Shown: positions 60,056 through 64,000 of the stretch, piece by piece | How positions within the stretch are numbered: the first letter of the stretch is position 1 | Layout of the letters: every line of letters starts with the position of its first letter | Origin: Jejuia sp047345485 | GTDB taxonomy: Bacteria; Bacteroidota; Bacteroidia; Flavobacteriales; Flavobacteriaceae | Reading direction: 5' to 3' | Length of the DNA: 64,000 bases | NCBI RefSeq assembly: GCF_047345485.1 | Contig: NZ_JBLFEN010000002.1 | Location: 372,001 to 436,000 of the forward strand | Translations under genes and position numbers: made by a program | The notes under the pieces: generated by a model | Seen by the model: the letters and a program-made list of their open reading frames with translations, nothing else | Database searches by the model: none | What the model was told of the DNA's origin: nothing

Positions 60056-60982
60056 TTATTTTGAAAGCTCTAACATTCTTGCAATAGGTAATAAAGCACG
60101 ATCTATAATTGCAGGATCTACATGAATTTCTGGAGATTCATTCAACATACAATCGTACAATTTTTGCATGGTATTCATTTTCATAAAATGACACTCACTA
60201 CAAGCACAAGTATTATCATCCTTAGCGGGCGCTGGCACTAATGCTGTATTAGGCATTTCTTGTTGCATTTTGTGTAAAATACCAGCTTCTGTAGCCACAA
60301 TAAACTTTTGGTCTTGGTGTTCTTTTACATAATTTATCATACCAGATGTAGAACCAATATAGGTGGCAGTATCTAATATATGTGTTTCAGATTCAGGATG
60401 CGCAATAATTTTATAATCCGGATGTTTTTTATGGAGCTCAATTAACTTGTCCATAGAGAAGGCTTCGTGTACTATACAGCTTCCATCCCAAAGCAACATA
60501 TCTCGACCTGTTTCACTAATAATATATTTACCTAAATTTTTATCTGGCGCAAAAATAATAGGAGTTTCCTTCGGAATGGATTCTACTATTTTTAGTGCGT
60601 TTGACGATGTACATACAATATCGCTTAATGCCTTAATTTCGGCAGAACAATTAACGTAAGTTATTACCACGTGATTTGGATGCGCTTTAGTAAATTTCTC
60701 AAAAGCTTCTGGCGGACAAGAATCTGCCAAAGAGCAACCTGCATTTACATCTGGCAATACTACTTTTTTGGTAGGACTTAAAATTTTAGCAGTTTCAGCC
60801 ATAAAATGCACACCCGCAAATACAATCATATCTGCATCGGTTTCCGCAGCTTTTTGAGACAACCCTAAACTGTCACCAACATAATCTGCAACATCTTGTA
60901 TTTCTCCAATTTGATAATAATGCGCTAAAATTACAGCATTCTTTTCTTTTTTAAGGCGGTTTATTTCTTTTACTAAGTCCAT
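60056..60982 (-). CDS. nadA: Quinolinate synthase
   Basis: 308 residues, the compact NadA form. Three cluster cysteines are at the expected places: NAGCSLADSC (Cys83), LLWDGSCIVHEAF (about Cys168) and SECHFMKMNT (about Cys264), binding an oxygen-sensitive [4Fe-4S] cluster. It condenses iminoaspartate with dihydroxyacetone phosphate. First gene of the nadAB operon. Confidence 0.95.
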   Translation of the reverse strand: MDLVKEINRLKKEKNAVILAHYYQIGEIQDVADYVGDSLGLSQKAAETDADMIVFAGVHFMAETAKILSPTKKVVLPDVNAGCSLADSCPPEAFEKFTKAHPNHVVITYVNCSAEIKALSDIVCTSSNALKIVESIPKETPIIFAPDKNLGKYIISETGRDMLLWDGSCIVHEAFSMDKLIELHKKHPDYKIIAHPESETHILDTATYIGSTSGMINYVKEHQDQKFIVATEAGILHKMQQEMPNTALVPAPAKDDNTCACSECHFMKMNTMQKLYDCMLNESPEIHVDPAIIDRALLPIARMLELSK

Positions 60983-61204
60983 TTTTAATTAAAATAACGT
61001 TTACTAGTAATACAGATTGTGAGACACTAATCTTTACTCTAAAGCACAAATATCTTAATATAATAAAGAAGGAATTAGAATTACACTAAAAAAATTATTG
61101 AAATTGAATACTTTTTATCTTTTTACAAAAAAATCAATCTTTTTAATAAGTAAATACTTTATAGGCTATAAATAATAAAAGCACAAAAAATATCAGCAGC
61201 TTAA

Positions 61205-63013
61205 TTAAATGGCAATTTTTGCCTTTTTTATATCTCTGTATATATGATCTAAAACATCGTCATACTTTACTAACTCTTTAAAGATATTTGATTTTAGCTC
61301 ATCAAAAAACCCTTTTCTATCATTAAATAATGATTTGTAGTATAAAATACCAGACTTCATATTTAATGTAAAATTCATCAAATACTTTTCATCTTTTTTA
61401 TGCATGGGTATTTTGGTTTCAGTAATTTTATTTTTCAAATAATCAACATATATCTGTAACTCTTTAATAAAAACATTAGGACGATCTTTTCTTGTTATGA
61501 TGTTTGTTCTTCCGTAAATATGATCGGTAATATTTTTCAAACTCATAACGCTTGAGTAATATGCCATATTTGGGCCTGGGCATATTGATACACCTTTGCC
61601 CTCAACCTTAGTATCTAGGTTATATGCTAATAATGCCGATGTACCTAAGCCTACACATGTACACGATTTTTCAATAATTTTTTCAAACGCATTCTTATAG
61701 TGTTTCTCGGATAATCCTAAGCCATCCAACTCTTTTATTTTTAAATACTGGTATTCTCTAGATGCAGTACAGATCCCTTTTTCTTTAAATTCTTTATTTA
61801 ATGCAACAAACTTTTTTGGGCACGAACTCCCTGGTCTGCCCTTATCAATAAACTCTTGTTTTTCTTTGTCTTTTGTATTGTTTTTAAGATTATTAAAAGG
61901 CACGCCTAATGGAGAAATATCACTTAAATATAAATCTTCTTCTTTCGCTTTTACCAATTGTGCTAATGTTTTATCATCAACAGTTGTGGCTTCTGGCACC
62001 AACAAAAAAGGACTACCCCAACCTATAGAATCAAGCTTATAATGTTCTAATAAAAAATTATGCTCTTCCCTTGTTCCAATACCTCCTTGGGCAGTTATTT
62101 TAAAAGACAAAGAAGTATTTGGTAATGTTTTATTTTGTAATTCAAGTTCCTGAAATAATAGTTTTTGTGTTAGCTGCTGTAAATCATTTCGTTTTTCTTT
62201 AAATTCTGCTAAAACAGGCCCAAGTAAATAACCTTCGGTAGCAAAGGCGTGTCCTCCACAATTAAGTCCAGACTCAATTCTATACTCTGACACCCACAAT
62301 CCTTTTTTAGCCAAAAACTTACCTTGAATTAAAGCCGATCTATAATCACTAACTTTAAGAATTATTTGTTTTTTGAAGTCGCCATTTGCATCTGGAAAAA
62401 AATCATTAAACTTGGCCATATAAGAAAACAGTCTTGGATTAAGCCCCGCAGAAAGTACAACAGATGCATTTAATTTACTATTAGCAAACCCTCTTAAAGC
62501 AGCATGCGCATCGTTATATTCTGCAGGTAATTTTTTATTCTCCTTATAATTCTCTTTATCTACTTTAGTCATTATGTTAACATCGATATGCCCTAAAGTT
62601 AGCGTATCTAAAATCTTTTGCTTTATGTTAGAAAATTGCTTATCATTAACTGTGTGATTATTAAATTCAATCTTAAGCTTAGAGGTATTAGGAAGCATGT
62701 TAATATAATCCAATAACTCCTTATTTTTTTCCCAAGGTATCGATTTTATATGCTCAAATTTTTGTTCAACACAAGTACGTATTAAATTTAAATATGCAGT
62801 AATTCGTTTTGCTCTAAAATCATCTATTTTATCTGTAATCTCTTTATAAGGCACTCTAAATTTTTTGCTATACATTTTTCTTAACTTTTCTAATAAAATG
62901 TCATCAACTAAAGAAATTACGGAGTCTATCCCAAAATGAGCAACTTTAATTGGTGTATCAGCTGTAAAGCCAATACCCATTACTGGAATATGAAATGAAT
63001 GTGTTCTATGCAT
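61205..63013 (-). CDS. Large conserved protein, FMN TIM-barrel-like (NMO/FabK-like), function unknown
   Basis: 602 residues. N-terminal HIPVMGIGFTADTPIKVAHFGIDSVISLVDD looks like the first barrel strand of flavin enzymes that bind substrate near PVMGIG. ESGLNCGGHAF (247-257) recalls the E.GGH motif of FabK/nitronate monooxygenases, and ITAQGGIGTREE (316-327) the phosphate-binding AxGGI loop. A C-terminal part adds cysteines at about 388, 405, 451, 453 and 478 (SSCPK, GICTAS, SCTCVGLG, SICPGPNM), a possible Fe-S site. No signal peptide. It diverges from ppc. I know of no characterised member; the enzyme class is an inference. Confidence 0.6.
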   Translation of the reverse strand: MHRTHSFHIPVMGIGFTADTPIKVAHFGIDSVISLVDDILLEKLRKMYSKKFRVPYKEITDKIDDFRAKRITAYLNLIRTCVEQKFEHIKSIPWEKNKELLDYINMLPNTSKLKIEFNNHTVNDKQFSNIKQKILDTLTLGHIDVNIMTKVDKENYKENKKLPAEYNDAHAALRGFANSKLNASVVLSAGLNPRLFSYMAKFNDFFPDANGDFKKQIILKVSDYRSALIQGKFLAKKGLWVSEYRIESGLNCGGHAFATEGYLLGPVLAEFKEKRNDLQQLTQKLLFQELELQNKTLPNTSLSFKITAQGGIGTREEHNFLLEHYKLDSIGWGSPFLLVPEATTVDDKTLAQLVKAKEEDLYLSDISPLGVPFNNLKNNTKDKEKQEFIDKGRPGSSCPKKFVALNKEFKEKGICTASREYQYLKIKELDGLGLSEKHYKNAFEKIIEKSCTCVGLGTSALLAYNLDTKVEGKGVSICPGPNMAYYSSVMSLKNITDHIYGRTNIITRKDRPNVFIKELQIYVDYLKNKITETKIPMHKKDEKYLMNFTLNMKSGILYYKSLFNDRKGFFDELKSNIFKELVKYDDVLDHIYRDIKKAKIAI

Positions 63014-63237
63014 ACAAGTTAGATTTTTAATTGGCTAATGTATTGTTAAATACTAATGAAGAACATGACATAAATCATAATAACTACAAAACCAAAAAAA
63101 GATTTTAATACATAAGCCTTAGCTAAAATTTAATTTTATAGAATTAAAATAAATTGATATTAAGCTAAAGTTTTTTAATTATTCACAATAAGAATTCTAG
63201 AAACAAAAAAAATCAATAAATCTTTAAATACGCAAGG

Positions 63238-63265
63238 TTGTTTCGCTTAAGCTTTAGTATTTTTA
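63238..63265 (+). promoter_or_regulatory. ppc promoter candidate (TTG-N17-TATTTTTA)
   Basis: TTG 63238-63240, a 17-bp spacer and TATTTTTA 63258-63265 (one mismatch from TAnnTTTG), 25 bp before ATG 63291. Confidence 0.5.
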
Positions 63266-63290
63266 CTGCTCATTTTACTAAAGCCGAATT

Positions 63291-64000
63291 ATGTCTGTAG
63301 AACCAAAGTTAACGAGATTTAACCAAACTGTATTGTCAAAATACAATATATACAACAGTATATTTATGACACTACCCTTTGATGCAGTTACAAAAACAGG
63401 GGTATTATTGCCTCTATTTCATGAAACCTGTGAAAAAGGATTTAAAAACGGAGACAATCCAACGACTATTGTAGAAACTTTTTTTGAAAAGTATCAGGGA
63501 CGTCGCAATAAAGAGAGTCAAATCAATCTATTATTCAGGTTTATCCAATATATAGAAAGACAAGTGGTTTTGTTTGATGCCATTGAAGACGCCGCTTTTC
63601 CTACGGTAAATAATATGGAGGGTGTGGGTACTTTAAGAAACCTTAAAGGTTCTGCTATCTCTGAGGGAAACATTGAGGATTTAAAAGCTTATTTAGAAGA
63701 ATTTAAAGTTCGTATTGTACTAACAGCACACCCAACACAATTTTACCCAGGTTCTGTTTTAGGTATTATCACCTCTTTAACTAAGGCCATAAAGGAGAAT
63801 GACCTATCTGAAATCAATAATTTATTTGGGCAATTAGGTAAAACACCTTTTTTTAAACATAAAAAACCAACACCTTACCAAGAAGCAAAAAGCTTAATGT
63901 GGTATTTAGAGAACGTATTTTATAAAACGTTTGGAGACATATATAGCTACATCCAAAATAACATATATGCTGATGGTAAAAAGCATAACGACATTATAAA
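63291..64000 (+). CDS. ppc: Phosphoenolpyruvate carboxylase, N-terminal part (cut by window edge)
   Basis: 236 codons from ATG 63291 are open to the right edge. Translation begins MSVEPKLTRFNQTVLSKY and contains VRIVLTAHPTQFYPGSVLG, where the His of the HPTQ motif (about residue 146) is catalytic in PEP carboxylase. It carboxylates phosphoenolpyruvate to oxaloacetate, the anaplerotic feed of the TCA cycle and of aspartate for NadB. The remainder lies outside the window. Confidence 0.9.
   Translation, partial: MSVEPKLTRFNQTVLSKYNIYNSIFMTLPFDAVTKTGVLLPLFHETCEKGFKNGDNPTTIVETFFEKYQGRRNKESQINLLFRFIQYIERQVVLFDAIEDAAFPTVNNMEGVGTLRNLKGSAISEGNIEDLKAYLEEFKVRIVLTAHPTQFYPGSVLGIITSLTKAIKENDLSEINNLFGQLGKTPFFKHKKPTPYQEAKSLMWYLENVFYKTFGDIYSYIQNNIYADGKKHNDII

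Overview
This window is a low-GC chromosomal segment from a member of the Bacteroidetes, almost certainly family Flavobacteriaceae. I infer this from several things: Shine-Dalgarno sequences are essentially absent; promoters of the TTG / TAnnTTTG type recur; there are type IX secretion sorting domains, CarboxypepD_reg/TonB-dependent receptors, GH3-like and DUF2797/DUF3109 proteins; and a ribonucleotide reductase of the kind described from Leeuwenhoekiella carries its ATP-cone on the small subunit. The genus cannot be assigned from the sequence alone. No rRNA, tRNA, CRISPR array, prophage or insertion-sequence transposase was seen. Both edges cut genes: an AsmA-family protein on the left and phosphoenolpyruvate carboxylase on the right.

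Layout. 1-8.5 kb: AsmA-like C-terminus, a primary-type sigma factor and a bS21 protein that both look like divergent paralogues, a LysE-type exporter, a DUF2797 protein, a GH3-fold enzyme, an OmpA/PD40 protein and a small outer-membrane protein. 8.7-17 kb: an isoprenoid (polyprenyl diphosphate) synthase pair, then a TetR-TolC-MFP-RND efflux operon with a clear autoregulatory operator. 17-30 kb: aspartyl-tRNA synthetase, a CLC channel with changed gating residues, TadA, two tandem secreted M36 metalloproteases, and dxs. 30-36 kb: HupE-like protein, dCMP deaminase, an S41 protease, a ParDE toxin-antitoxin cassette flanked by direct repeats of its neighbour's 3' end, an FAD oxidoreductase/MarC operon and DUF3109. 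36-41.6 kb: nrdB-nrdA behind a duplicated regulatory module, an RDD protein, an OmpA lipoprotein and PpnP. 41.7-54 kb: TonB receptors, a Pit-type phosphate transporter, a beta-helix lipoprotein and dgt, with 11-bp-period AATGTTA boxes that look like a Pho-type regulon. 54-64 kb: small conserved proteins, a short SSB, nadA-nadB, an unusual 602-residue flavoenzyme-like protein, and ppc.

How the genes work together. Deoxynucleotide metabolism is well represented (nrdBA, dCMP deaminase, dgt, ppnP). So are cell-envelope and secretion functions (OmpA proteins, TonB receptors, T9SS cargo) and core cofactor and anaplerotic steps (nadAB, dxs, polyprenyl synthase, ppc). The most interesting items are the ParDE cassette that duplicated 66 of 68 bp of its target gene while restoring that gene's end, the 103-bp-period duplicated regulatory module ahead of nrdBA, the perfect TetR operator, the Pho-box-like triplet at 46722-46750, the CLC protein lacking both proton-pathway glutamates, the divergent sigma/bS21 pair, and the uncharacterised 602-residue protein.
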